Shown: piece after piece, positions 11,814-23,827 of the stretch
How positions within the stretch are numbered: the first letter of the stretch is position 1
How the letters are laid out: each line of letters starts with the position of its first letter
From: Cordilura impudica
Taxonomy: Eukaryota; Arthropoda; Insecta; Diptera; Scathophagidae
Direction: 5' to 3'
Length of the DNA: 64,000 bases
Assembly: GCA_963682025.1 (NCBI GenBank)
Contig: OY821517.1
Span: 97,261,946-97,325,945, forward strand
Position numbers and translations under genes: made by a program
The notes under the pieces: model-generated
The model's input: the letters and a program-made list of their open reading frames with translations, nothing else
Database searches by the model: none
What the model was told of the DNA's origin: nothing

Positions 11814-13011
11814 TAGGGTGCCCCTTAATAAAAAAAAAGTGTTCAAACTGTCGGTCTCACCCCCAGAAATATGCGAATAGTAAAAAAACTGAGAAATCCA
11901 AAGTTTTGGGCCAATCAAAAAACGTTTAGTCGTGGCGCAAAGCGATTGAAAATTTCAAGTGTGTTTATATGGGGAAAATATGATTTTTTTTCAGATTCTA
12001 CGAAAAGGCTATATAACTTCAAAATCGTACGAAACCTCGCCAAGAAATAGCAAATGCCCCAGACCACTTTTGTGCCAAAAAAAAACTAGGTCATGAAATT
12101 TGATGGCATTTTTTTCAACTTTGAGAAATTTATTAAAGCCATCATTCTTTTTTGGCCTCTATACTTATAAGTACTCAGATATGATGTATTGTTTTATTAC
12201 CACGTTGTTAACGTATTGCGCATTGAGACCGAAAATTGGAAATTTTTTTGATAAAATTTTGAAAACTCCTTTTTCAAGTTTGAAAACATTTTTTTAAACA
12301 AAATTTAAAAAACTTAATATATTAATTTAAGGTTTTATTAAATACATGTTGCAGATTAACTGTGTGAATGTGTCAGTAAATCCCTCTGCCAGAATTTTTT
12401 TGACAATGATTTTATTTTTGCGGATTTCTAGAAAACTTGGATTTTTGTGAAATATTCTGTAAATGTACTCTTTCTAAATATTTTTATCAAAAATTCATCA
12501 CTTTTCTACTTTTAAATGTTATATTTTATCTTAATAGCCTAGAGTTTCGGAAAAAAATAATATGACTCCATTAACCCTTTTGGAATTGGGGTCACATATG
12601 ACCCCAAACTAATAAAAAACAATTTATTCAAAAAATTCAAATATTTTGTAAGTGCTGTCCAATTTTTATATGCGACGCTTAAAATATAATAACCAAATGT
12701 GTGGAAGTTTCGTTCAAATTTTGGATAAATCCGAGAACGTTAACCCATTATTTGCCAAGGCCAGATTTGGATTGTAAGATATTTTTAAATAAAAATTACC
12801 GAAAACGAGTTGTTTTATTACACTCGATGAAACCACTATGTAGAATTTAATAAAAATAATTCGGTTAATTTTTTTTTTTATTTAACCCTTCAGTGCTCCT
12901 GAAATCAAAATTATCCATTGTGATATATCTCTGGTGCAATTGTCTGCTTATTGCTCGCGAATATATATTAAAACAACTTTTAACCAATCTATTTATATAA
13001 AATTCATTTTC

Positions 13012-14990
13012 TGTTTGTTTGTTTGTTTGTTTGACCGCTATACAAATTTTTATTTTTCAACGGATTTTCCTGAAATTCTGCACACACGATCTCTATACGC
13101 CAGGAAAGGTCGCCATATACTTTTTATCGGCCACGCCTACTTTTACACCCACTTTTTATGTAAAATCCATTATCTGTTTTATTCATATTTGTTCACTATA
13201 CAAATTTTTATTTGTTAACAGATTTCTCTGAAGTTCGGTACACACGATCCCTGTACTCCAGCTAAGGTCGCCATGTGCTTTTTATCAACCACGCCTACTT
13301 TAACGCCCACTTTTTGTATACAATTCATTATCTGTTTTTTGGTATATTTGTTCGCTATACAAATTTTTATTTTTCAACGCATTTCTCTGAAATTTGGTAC
13401 ACACGATCTTTGTACCCCAGATCAGGTCAGCGTGTGATTCTTGCGGCCACACCTACTTTTACGCCCACTTTTTGTATACAATTCGTTTTCTGTTTTTTGG
13501 TATATTTGTTTGCTATACAAATTTTTGTTTTTCAACGGAAATCTCTGAAATTTGGTACACACGACCTCTGTACTCCACCTAAGATCGCCATATGCTTCGT
13601 ACCGGCCACGCCTACTTTAACGCCCACTTTTTGTGTACAATTCATTTTGTTTTTTGGTATATTTGTTCGCTATACAAATTTTTATTTTTCAACGGATTTT
13701 CCTGAAATTCTGCACACACGATCTCTATACGCCAGGAAAGGTCGCCATATACTTTTTATCGGCCACGCCTACTTTTACACCCACTTTTTATGTAAAATCC
13801 ATTATCTGTTATATTCATATTTGTTCACTATACAAATTTTTATTTGTTAACAGATTTCTCTGAAGTTCGGTACACACGATCCCTGTACTCCAGCTAAGGT
13901 CGCCATGTGCTTTTTATCAACCACGCCTACTTTAACGCCCACTTTTTGTATACAATTCATTATCTGTTTTTTGGTATATTTGTTCGCTATACAAATTTTT
14001 ATTTTTCAACGCATTTCTCTGAAATTTGGTACACACGATCTTTGTACCCCAGATCAGGTCAGCGTGTGATTCTTGCGGCCACACCTACTTTTACGCCCAC
14101 TTTTTGTATACAATTCGTTTTCTGTTTTTTGGTATATTTGTTTGCTATACAAATTTTTGTTTTTCAACGGAAATCTCTGAAATTTGGTACACACGACCTC
14201 TGTGCTCCACCTAAGATCGCCATATGCTTCGTACCGGCCACGCCTACTTTAACGCCCACTTTTTGTGTACAATTCATTTTGTTTTTTGGTATATTTGTTC
14301 GCTATACAAATTTTTATTTTTCAACCGATTTCTCTGAAATTTGGTACACACGATCTCTCTCCTCCAGGGAAAGTCGACATATTCTTCGTACCGGTCACGC
14401 CTACTATTACGCCCACTTTTTGTATACAATTCATATTCTGTTTTTTGGTACATTTGTTCGCTACACAATTTTTTTTAACGGATTTCTCTGAAATTTGCTA
14501 CACACGATCTCTGTACTCCAGAGAGGTCGCCATATGATTCTTGCCGGTCACGCCTACTTCTACGCCCGCTTTTTATACAAAATTAATTTTCTGTTTTTTG
14601 TATATTTGTTCACTATAGAAATTTTTATTTTTCAAAGGATGTCTAAAATTTGGTCACACGATCTCTATACTACAGGGAAGGTCACCATATGCTTCTTACA
14701 GGCCACGCCTACTTTGCGCCAACTTCTATGTATATAAAACTTATTTTTTCCTTTTATTTGTTTCTTTATTTGATTGCTATATAAACTTTTATTTTTCAAT
14801 GGCTTTCTTCGAAATTTAGTACATATTCCAGGGAAGGTCGCTATATGATTTTTACCGACCACGCCTACTTTTACGCCAAATTTTCTTATAAAATTCATAT
14901 TTTGTTGTGTGGTATATTTCTTCCCTATACAAATTTGTACTTTTCAATGGATTTCTCTAAAATTTGGGTTACACGGAAATAACTACACGG
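13012..14990 (+). repeat. Helitron 5' minisatellite, ~120-130-bp units with a 632-bp higher-order repeat
   Basis: About fifteen units carry CTATACAAATTTTTATTTTT, CTGAAATTTGGTACACACGA, GGTCGCCATATG and CACGCCTACTTTTACGCCC. A block of five units starting near 13,033 is repeated nearly identically 632 bp downstream (13,275 corresponds to 13,907), showing a recent segmental duplication inside the array. The homologous array in the Helitron at 28,095 lacks this duplication. Confidence 0.9.
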
Positions 14991-15215
14991 TGAACAAATT
15001 CCCCAAACTTAAAAAAAGGTACCCAAAAGAATTGAACAAATTCCCCATTTGTTTTTAATCGAAATAAAAAACGAACTTACTCCCAAAATTCATTCTTAAA
15101 TTTTTACATATTTTTATTTAATGAATTTTGTTAAATATTTATTTTGGTGAACAATTGTCAATATATGTCCTAAAATAAATGCATTTAAAATGAGTATTCT
15201 TTTCAATAGCATCAT

Positions 15216-15660
15216 TTCGTTGCGCAGAAGCTTAGATAGAATATCGGAATGATCGGAAAAATATATTTGGACAATTAAAATAAGTTGGCAACAGCTGCGC
15301 GGCAGCACAGGTGTGGCTGCCAAACGCGCGGATGCGGACGCGACGCGCTCTCGGAACACAGCTCAGCTAAAATAGGGATTAAAATAAGTTAACGAGAACT
15401 AAGCGGCAGCACGGGTAGTAGCTGCAAGGAAGCGACGCGCGGCGCGCGGACGCGGACGCGACGGATGCGGACGCGACGGATGCCGACGCGACGCGCTCGC
15501 GGTACACATCTTACCAAAAATATCGCAATGATCTGAAAAATATTTTTTGGCGATTAAAATAAGTTGACAACGACTGCGCGGCAGCACGGGTCTGGCTGCC
15601 AAACGCGCGGAAGCGAACGCGACTCGCTCGCGGAACACAGCTTAGTGAAATGTCGTATGA
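15216..15660 (+). repeat. Helitron 3' GC-rich tandem array
   Basis: Three to four units contain GAACACAGCTTAGCTAAAAT-like and TGCGCGGCAGCAC blocks, plus short CGGACGCGACG iterations. They are strikingly GC-rich against the AT-rich surroundings. Counterparts lie at 1,190-1,740 and 29,545-30,130. Confidence 0.85.
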
Positions 15661-16179
15661 TAAATTTTATCTACGTATGTGAAATAATTACCTGTTGATC
15701 AAAATAGGCGACACATATACTATAAGCAGTTGCTTAAAGAAACCTTGCGACACAATATTAAACGTCGCATTAGTCTTTCATTTCTGATACTTTAATTTGA
15801 CGTCTCTGCTCAATGATGATCACTTATTGAATGAATTAATTGAATTTTTAAAAGTTTTGATTCCTTTAATTTGCGGCCCATTCCGTTATATTTGATGTTT
15901 ATAAATAAACTGAAAAAAAACTTAAAGCGGTTTCGCACCTTATTATTGAAGCATTTTTGCTGCAGCATCTTATAAAAAACTTATAAATTAAAAAACCAAA
16001 AACTTTTTAATTGAAATAAAAAATGAATTTACTGCCCATACAAATTTTTGGGAGAAAGTTCATTTTATTGGGGAATTTGTTAATTGGGGACTAAGTACTC
16101 AGCGCCTGGTGAGCATAGTGAACCATTTTTCAAGTCAAAGGCCTTTTCGTCCCGGGCAAGACCGGGTAAAAACAGCTAG

Positions 16180-16949
16180 TTTTGTTATAAAATTACTTTA
16201 TATAATAAAGTAATAGTTGAATTTCTTGCGGTCTCACTCACCAATTTGGTGGATATTGATAAAAAACGCAAAAAAAAAAAAAAAAAAATTTGAGGTCAAT
16301 CGGTGAAGGTGCCATTATTTATAATGGTTGACATTTTTGATTTTTAATAATCGGTCGCTTTATATTATCTTCAATGTCACCTACATATTTTCAAACTTCT
16401 AACATTTTCTTTCCCAGTCTTAAATAGTTTATTAAATAAAAGTAAATTTCAATTATAATAATATATAAAAAAAAGTAATATTAAATTAATACTACTCTTA
16501 TGCCCGTTTTCTCAATAGGCGATTATCTTTTATCCCAACGAGAAACTGCCCATTAAAGATATTTGGTTTTCTCAAAGTCTGGTTTGCTTCTATTTTGTCG
16601 CAAAGCTAACCGGCACTCATCTGCCAGTTATTTATGTATCGTACAGATAAATTATTTTCCCAACTTTCATATTAATTTTGAGAGGCATTGCCAACTGAAA
16701 ATAATTCTCCCAACTTTCATACGTATTTTGAGAGGCATTGCCAACTGAAAATAATGTTTTTGTCGGTACACTGAGAAAACCAAAATTGTTAACCGGCAGT
16801 TTATCGGTCCAATAAATTTATGTCCTGGTTAAGTAACAGGCAGTTTGACGATACATTGAGAAAACCGGCATTAATGGAATAAATTACGAAATTAAATCAA
16901 AGTGAATTTCAAAAAACGTCTTATTTTTTAGACATATGACCTAAGTTGT
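16180..16949. other. centre of the long-inverted-repeat element, no gene seen
   Basis: This stretch lies between the Helitron and the right arm. A short direct repeat (CCCAACTTTCATA..TTTTGAGAGGCATTGCCAACTG) occurs twice at about 16,657 and 16,710. No transposase remnant is recognised. Confidence 0.45.
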
Positions 16950-18246
16950 TTTAATTTATATTCGCGAGCAGTAAGCAGATAATTGCACCAGAGATATATC
17001 ACAATGGATAATTTTGATCTCAGGAGCACTGAAGGGTTAAATAAATAAAAATTAAACTAATTATTTTTTCTAAATTCTAAATAGTGGTATCAAAGAGTTT
17101 ATTAGAAAAACTCGCTTTAGGTCATTTTTATTTAAAATATCTTAAAATCCAAAGCTGGCCTTGGCAAATAACGGGTTAACGTTCGCGGATTTATCCCAGC
17201 TTTTAGGAACGGTAGTTCTACACATTTGGTTATTATATTTTAAGCGTCGCATCTACAAATTCAACAGCACTTACAAGATATTTGAATTTTTTGAATAAAT
17301 TGTCTTTTATTATCTTGGGGTCATATGTGACCCCAATTCCAAAAGGGTTAATGGAGTCATATTATTTTTTTCCGAAACCCTAGGCTGTTAACATAAAATA
17401 TAACATTTAAAAGTAGAAAAGTGATGAATTTTTGATACAAAGTATTTAGAAAGAGTACATTTACAGAATATTTCACAAAAATCCAAGTTTTCTCGAAATC
17501 CGCAAAAATAAAATCCTTGTCAAAAAAATTCTGGTAGAGGGATTTACTTAAAAATTCACACAGTTAATCTGCAATATGTATTTAATAAAACCTTAAATTA
17601 ATATATTAAGTTTTTTAAATTTTGTTTAAGAAAATTTTTTCAAACTTGAAAAAGGAGTTTTCAAAATTTTATCAAAAAAATTTCCAATTTTCGGTCTCAA
17701 TGCGCAATATGTTAACAACGTGGTAATAAAACAATACATCATATCTGAGTACCTACAAGTATAGAAACCAAAAAAGAATGATGGGTTTAATCAATTTCTC
17801 AAAGTTGAAAAAAATGCCATCAAATGTCATGACCTAGTTTTTTTGGCACAAAAGTGGTCTGGGGCATTTGCTATTTCTTGGCGAGGTTTCACACGATTTT
17901 GAAGTTATATAGCCTTTTGAAAGGATAATTTAACACTGATCCCGACTTATGTAACAGATTGTCGGAAAAATTAAATTATAGAACGAAATTTTCGAAAAAT
18001 CTGAAAAAAAGTCATATTTTCCCCATATAAACACACTTGAAATTTTCAATCGCTTTGAGCCACGACTAAACGTTTTTTGATTGGCCCAAAACTTCGTATT
18101 TCTCAGTTTTTTTGCTATTCGCATATTTCTAAGGGGTGAGACCGACAGTTTGAACACTTTTTTTCCCTCCATATAACGAAGGGCCACCCTAAACCCCCAC
18201 ACATCGAAGGGATGTGCGTATTTAAGAGAATAATGCTGCTGTAAAC

Positions 18247-18560
18247 GAAAGTGTGGACGAAGATTCAAATTTATCGATTCGTCGTCGATCGCAGAAATCG
18301 GAGCCCTGTTCGTCCAGTATACAGAAAATTTTTTACAAATATATTGGTGTACACCCGCATAAGATCAGGTGTTTAAGCCACGAGACCATCATATGCATCG
18401 TCCATTCGACGATTGGAAGCTGGCCGATATTTTATCGCAAAATTCTGTTCAGAGATGATGATCATTTTTAGCTTAGAGAGTCTGTTAGTAAACAAAATTG
18501 CTACATACGGGGTGAGAACAATCCAGAGCAGACCCAACAGACTCAACTTCATACACAAGC
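18247..18560 (+). pseudogene. mariner/IS630-type transposase remnant
   Basis: A decayed frame encodes DEDSNLSIRRRSQ, GVHPHKIR, FYRKILFRDDDHF and, after a frameshift, KQNCYIRGENNPE. Known relatives have an N-terminal helix-turn-helix, then FSDEAHF with the first catalytic Asp, then a NKQNCR-W-ENP block. Here the DEAHF equivalent is DDDHF. The third catalytic region is not recognisable and no terminal repeats are seen. Confidence 0.6.
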
Positions 18561-18917
18561 ATAGAAGTCGGATTCGTTGTGGCAACGGAATTTGTTGCCA
18601 ATCGAATTTAGTTGTTGAGTTATATATTTTCCAAACAAGCGTAGATTCGATTCTATGGAACTTAGATTTTATTTATTTATTCTTACAACCACGTCATTGG
18701 TAACCAACATAGATGGAGTGATTTAACTTTAGTTAAAATTTATTAATTTTTCAATAGAACATAAGTATAACGTACTTTATCTAATAAAAATAAATTCACA
18801 TGATAACGTTAAATGTGCAAGTTATATGTTACTAATACTGAATTAATTAAATATACTTATTTATGAATCTCTGCAATAAAGCTTTGAGAATTCTTAAAAT
18901 TTTGGAAATGTAGAAAT

Positions 18918-19215
18918 AACAAGTAAGAAAATTATAGTCGATCTAGACCAGCTATACGATACCCTATACATTTGTTTAGAGACCCTATCTCTTCGGTTCA
19001 ACTAATTCGATATAGCAAAAAAAGCATAAACCAAATTTGAGTGGCATTGTTATTATTTTTTTTTTGCTGCAGATATGAAAAAGTTCACACCGGGTGCTAT
19101 ATTTATATGGTGACTAGGTCGAAAGACGGATCGATCCTGACTACAAAGTCACTTATTTTTTGCAAAAACATATACAACCCAAATTTGAGAAAAATCTCTG
19201 CAATATATTTTTTTT
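18918..19215 (+). repeat. INE-like repeat, 5' part
   Basis: The head AACAAGTAAGAAAATTATAG, the ACCCTATAC block and the TATGAAAAAGTTCA block match the copies at 34.3 and 37.1 kb. The sequence diverges beyond about 19,215. Confidence 0.65.
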
Positions 19216-20072
19216 GATCACAGAATGGAGTAGGGTGTAATAAGGTTGGAGCTGCTACCATATATTACAATTTCTTAAAACTGTAGTATCCTACGTTCTT
19301 TAGTGAGGAGTATAACCCATGCATATTGCCAATAAATATCTCTTTTTAACGAAAAGGCTTTACTGGAGTAATTTGTTAACAATGACCATTAAAGTAAGAA
19401 ACGACAAAACAAATAATGTAGGTAGTTTATTCAGTCAATAGAGGCGAATCCGATAAATTTGTCTTTATTTCTTTTAGGTATGGGTTATAAAAAGAACATT
19501 TTAGCTTTGATGTTACTTTAAAGATAAGATAATATATTGGTTAAGCGGATTGCTTTAAAATTATAAAATAAATTTATCCTGAAAAATAAATAAGAAACAT
19601 GAAAAAAAAATCACTGGGATCGATATCATTGCTAATACAATGATTTTAAAGAAAATTTTTATAAATTTAAATAAAATATATATATGTAATATATATCACT
19701 AACAAACATTTATAATAAAGTAGGATATAAAAAAATCCCCCACATTTAAAAACACTAAAACTAACTGACGAAATCCAATTGCAAAACGAACATATTAAAG
19801 TGGGGTTAAAATATAGAAATATTCGTACTCCGTGTAACCAGTATATTTTATACCAAAAATACTGTTGCTTAGTTTAACAATCAAAACTAAAAGTTAATAG
19901 GCATACAGTCATTTGCCCATAGAAACAGTGCCACAATGGAATGTTTGACAATCTGTTTTTCTAGGTTGCAGGCTTATTGTAAATAAAACGGGTAAAAATT
20001 ATAATGCCGTTCTAAACTCTTTAGAGCAAATGTCTTAGGCCGAACTAGTATAATATGGAAAATAAAAACAAA
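19216..20072. other. AT-rich stretch, no gene seen
   Basis: No coding frame, terminal repeat or structured RNA is recognised here. It lies next to the possible host exon, so it could be intronic. Confidence 0.4.
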
Positions 20073-20145
20073 TCAAAGATTCATATCGGATGCTATTTTT
20101 ATAGACTGACTTTCGTCATGATACAAACTTGGGAAAAAAATTAAC

Positions 20146-20498
20146 CATTTTTCGGGTATTAACCAGAATGACGCGTCGGTGCCAAAGAGAATTTCCGGCA
20201 TATTTTTCGAAGTCATGCGAATAATTTCAATATCTTCGGTCATCATATTTTGCTTATAAACACAACGAACTACAGCACCAAATTTTGTGACCATATATAA
20301 AAAAGCACTATACGAATCAACCATTAGATCTCTGGTGGGACCCAGCAAAGAGCCTAATAATGTTTCGTTGTGTGGTTTCGAGGTGTGGTTGAATTTACTT
20401 GGAGCTGTACACAAGTTGCCATCAGCATCCGAGATAATAACCTCTCCTTTACGATCAAACCGGAAGATGATGAATAAAAAAAAATAAGTTAAAACCAT
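20146..20498 (-). CDS. possible exon of a yellow/MRJP-family gene
   Basis: The frame encodes FDRKGEVIISDADGN, then LLGSLLGPTRDLMVDS, then FLYMVTKFGAVVRC and finally MPEILFGTDASFWLIPEKW. The order (acidic D-G strand, LG-sR-L-vD, gAVvrC, fGtD-s-WliS-kW) resembles the beta-propeller of yellow/major royal jelly proteins, which are secreted. Family assignment is from memory of the pattern. A CAG lies directly before 20,498 (candidate acceptor). TG|GTTAAT at 20,146 is a weak candidate donor. No neighbouring exon is identified, so this could be a real exon with long introns or a displaced fragment. It is the only non-transposon coding candidate in the window. Confidence 0.45.
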
Positions 20499-20869
20499 CT
20501 GTTAACATTTTACTTCTTTTTAACGTAAATTTTTTCAATTTTGTAATAAACATGTGTTTTTTATTTACATTTTCTGTCTCCATTTATACAGTGTTGCAAA
20601 ACATATTTGTTTCCGTCTTTCACAATACTGAAACAATAAATCGTTTCGTTTCTTAACGAATAAGGAAATTAAAAATATTTACACTATCGAAATAAATTTC
20701 AATACGGAATTATTTCGTTTTCTACTGCTAAAATTAGACACCAGGCTTTCCTTTGGTTTTCTCACGACATTTTTTAAAAAGCGACTAGCATAGCAGAGAA
20801 AAATTAAAATACTGACGCAATAAATTAAAATGAATCGGGGTTCAAATATCACAATATATATTGCATAAA

Positions 20870-21110
20870 CCAAATTTTACGTAGATCTATGTGATAACTA
20901 GGATTTAAGTCGGTCTCATAGGGGTCATTTCTATTGAGGTCACGTCTGAACATGAGGGAATTTTCACCAATATGTAAAATTTAAAGATAAACTAATGAGT
21001 CGATCGGTGTAATATAAAATGGGTTTAGGTTATATATTTTCCATAGTTTCAGCACTAACTCGTTTTATCTGACCATAGTGTAGTACAGGGTATAACTATG
21101 ATGGCAAATA
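20870..21110 (+). repeat. INE-like repeat, 3' part
   Basis: Diverged copies of the GATCTA..TGTGATAA, TCTGAACATG, GTCGATCGGTGTAATA and GGGTATAACTATG blocks match the 3' half of the family. It may be the other half of the fragment at 18.9 kb. Confidence 0.5.
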
Positions 21111-22199
21111 AATGAATGATCTTATCTTAAAGGATTAGTTTTCATTTCCTATTGAAACATTTATTTTAGTAAAGTACACTAAAATGCGCTAACTAAATTA
21201 TTGTCAGAAAATAACAATTCCGTATCAGAAGTTTAAAATTCTATTTCAGAAATATCGACTATATTTGAGAAAATAACAATTTGCAATCATGTTTCAGAAA
21301 ATATCAATTGTATTTCAATTCTGAGATTATTTTAGTGATAAATTTGAAATTGCACTTTAAATGTCAGCATGAAGCAGAACTATGAATTAAGATGTAGAGG
21401 CTGACGATACAGAGAGCTATTTTTATCTGTGAAACTAATATTTACTCAAATATCGACAGCAACTTTGAAGGTTTTGTTAAAATAACTTTATCAGTGAAAT
21501 ATTATTTTCTTTTTACTTTTTGTTATCAAATTATCTTTATTAGATTGAATCATTTTATATGGGACGACAAAAGTATTTGCTGTTCACCACATCTCCCCTA
21601 GCACATTTCCTCAAATTAAACTTGAACGTGTTTAACGATGATGTGAAAAATATTACGATGATTTGAATTGCGAGCATTACATGTGAGCGTTTTTAAATAG
21701 CCTCAAAAAAAAATTTCTTTTGTGTAAATATTGGATTTTGCATCATACAGACTGCTTAGGAAATTAAGAGAACGAGATTTTTTTTAGAAATCTATTCTTT
21801 CTTCTTCTCTACCACGCAGCACTGAAACAAAATTAAAATTTGCATATGAATTACACTAATAACTGCAATATGTCTGAAAAGTAACGTCAAACTATTAAAA
21901 ATTTCGCTTCAGAGCAACATTTCTAATATGTGTAAAAAGTGCAATATGTAGAATGTACAAACCATACATCACATATGAGATTAGTGGAAATTACAAATAT
22001 AAATGCATAAATATTCAAAAATTTAAAAATAACTATTGTTTGCTAAAGAGTTGTATCTTTTGAGATTAATACGAAGTAAAATCAGTATGGTATGAAAACT
22101 TATTCTTAGCCACACTGCTCGTAGGCCTGACTTTAGGTGAGTGTGTTAAAGCGCTGACCAAAAATTGAAAGTATGAGCAGCAATTGATCTTTTATTTAT
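21111..22199. other. AT-rich stretch, no gene seen
   Basis: There is a cluster of TATTTCAGAAA-like words at 21,215-21,340, as at 2.5 kb. Nothing coding is recognised. Confidence 0.4.
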
Positions 22200-23540
22200 T
22201 AAACGATCGTATTCAACAGGAAAATTAATTTTCTGAACCATGCGAATTGTGTGCCTTTTTTAACATCATCCGTTGTCAATTGACCTTTTCTACATGTAAC
22301 TTTAGCCCCAACAAATTTTTAGAAAAAACTAAAAAACTCTGGAAATTTTTCCAAAAGATGTTACGAACTTAGAATCAAGCGACATGTTAGGAAATTTTAA
22401 TGATGATAAAACTATAACTCTTTTTCGTCGTTCAGGATGATTGGCGATAGCTAAAGACTGATCAGGCCAGCAGTGTTTACTCTTTTTTAAAAATTCCGGG
22501 CCACATAACCACAAAGTTGATGTTGATGATTCTTTTGGAGAAGCTCCTCTCGATAAAACGTCGGCGGGGTTCACAGTTGTAGGAAAATATAACCATTTCC
22601 TACTAGAAGTCAATGACAGAATATGACTTATACGATTCGAAAAAAATACCTGATAATTTGAAGACCTTCTTAGATCCACGGTAGGACAATTGTTGAGTCT
22701 AACCAACCGTAAAAATTTTCATTAAAAATATTCAAGATTCAAATGGAGCAGTGACGCTGACAACTCCAATTTAGAATTTTAGAATGGAACTTTTGTTGGA
22801 GCTAACCATGTCTTTTAACAAGTAAGATTAATTTCAACAATACCATTGCATTCGCTTCGTATATAAACGAAAACCCCATAAGCTGGTATCACAAAAATCA
22901 TAATTTGAAGTTTGCCACTAGTTGCTATAGCTCTACCTGTTGGGAAATTTTCATTTTTCGATTTCTTCAAATTCGCCACACAATTTAAACCAAGCGTTTT
23001 GGAGTTGTTCTGAAAGACTGTCGTCCCAATCTATTTTTTCTTTCCATAAAGTTTGGAGAAAATCCTTTGATTTTACAATAAACGGACCTATTAATCCAAG
23101 GGGATCATAGCATTTTGCTATTGTAGATAAAATCATTCTTTCCGTTATGGGCTTTGTTTGCGAAAATGGTAAGAACGAGAAAAAGAAATTTATCACTGCT
23201 GGGTTCAAAAATTAAACCAAGAGTTTTCGTTACATCACTACCATCGTGAAATTTTAAAAATGATCCTTTTCCATCATCACTAATTTTATTTAGTATACGA
23301 GGATCATTGAAACACCATTTATGAATTTAGAATTCTCCTCTCTCCAAGAGGCTTGTTGGTTGAAGTTTTATTTCATTCACTTCTTCTAAAGAGTCTTCAC
23401 AGGAAATGCTCTACCACACATAAGAATGTCATTCAGAGACAATCCTGATGCTGTTTTCGGCGACCCATCGAATACGACACGTAATTTGGTTGAAGTGCTA
23501 TCAGCTTTAAGGACACAAAAATGTGGGAGAAAATAAGTTA
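22200..23540 (-). pseudogene. BEL/Pao retrotransposon pol remnant
   Basis: On the minus strand, in order, a broken frame shows the start of reverse transcriptase (RVVFDGSPKTASGLSLNDI, near 23,520-23,410). The block ILSTIAKCYDPLGLIGPFIVK follows at about 23,130. Next come an RNase H-like region (AYGVFVYIRS near 22,870) and then the BEL-typical block with NPADVLSRGASP and LWLCGPEFLKK at 22,590-22,480. BEL/Pao pol normally encodes protease, RT, RNase H and integrase. Integrase and LTRs are not recognised here. Several stops and frameshifts show that it is dead. Confidence 0.85.
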
Positions 23541-23827
23541 AAGTATTTTCTAATATTGTTTATACTATATACATGTGGTTAAGATCAATATATTATTTTA
23601 TAAAGGCTAATTACTGTGATTCTTAATCGATTAAGGCGTTTTTCTAAATTTTTAAATCGATGACAAGCGTGATGCTACCAGTCTCCACTCAATTCAAAAT
23701 TCAACGAATTTCATTATAACTGTATATCGCACGTCCTGTGTTGAATTTTGAATTGCCTAAAATTGACTAGCATACCTTTATGCTCTTATAAAATTATTTA
23801 TTATCATATGTTTTTTATATATGTATA
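23541..23827. other. spacer between BEL remnant and DNA transposon
   Basis: AT-rich, no recognised feature. It contains the left copy of the TGTATA flanking hexamer at 23,822-23,827. Confidence 0.4.

Larger units (their letters stand above)
12988..16179 (+). mobile_element. non-autonomous Helitron, complete
   Basis: It begins with TC (TCTATTTATATAAAATTC) and ends with CTAG at 16,176-16,179, preceded by a hairpin formed by CCCGG and CCGGG with a 6-nt loop. It lies between A (12,987) and T (16,180), the usual Helitron target. There is no TIR or target duplication. The interior is a 5' minisatellite array, a spacer, and a 3' GC-rich array. No Rep/helicase is encoded; open frames in the arrays are repeat translations. 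Confidence 0.9.
11814..18192. mobile_element. DNA transposon with ~1.2-kb inverted arms, split by a Helitron
   Basis: The left arm (11,814 to about 12,976) is the inverted counterpart of the right arm (about 16,950-18,192). Both ends read TAGGGTG inward. Shared inner landmarks include GACTAAACG/CGTTTAGTC and the palindromic word around GGGGTCA..TGACCCC. Flanking 8-mers ACCCCTAC (11,806-11,813) and ACCCCCAC (18,193-18,200) differ at one position. An 8-bp duplication and a TAGGG-type end would fit a hAT-like element, but no transposase is left, so the class is an inference. Confidence 0.65.

Noticed and set aside
13019..14537. Several open frames of 60-194 codons in the Helitron 5' array
   Set aside because: They are overlapping translations of a 120-130-bp tandem repeat, open in more than one frame, with no domain or conserved start.
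15114..15638. Arg/Ala/Ser-rich frames in the GC-rich Helitron arrays (also at 1.2-1.6 and 29.6-30.0 kb)
   Set aside because: They come from GC-rich repeat units on the strand with few stops. The compositions are repeat-driven and not conserved as protein.
20679..20873. 64-codon hydrophobic minus-strand frame near the yellow-like exon
   Set aside because: Low-complexity hydrophobic composition, no splice context and no recognised motif; probably chance.
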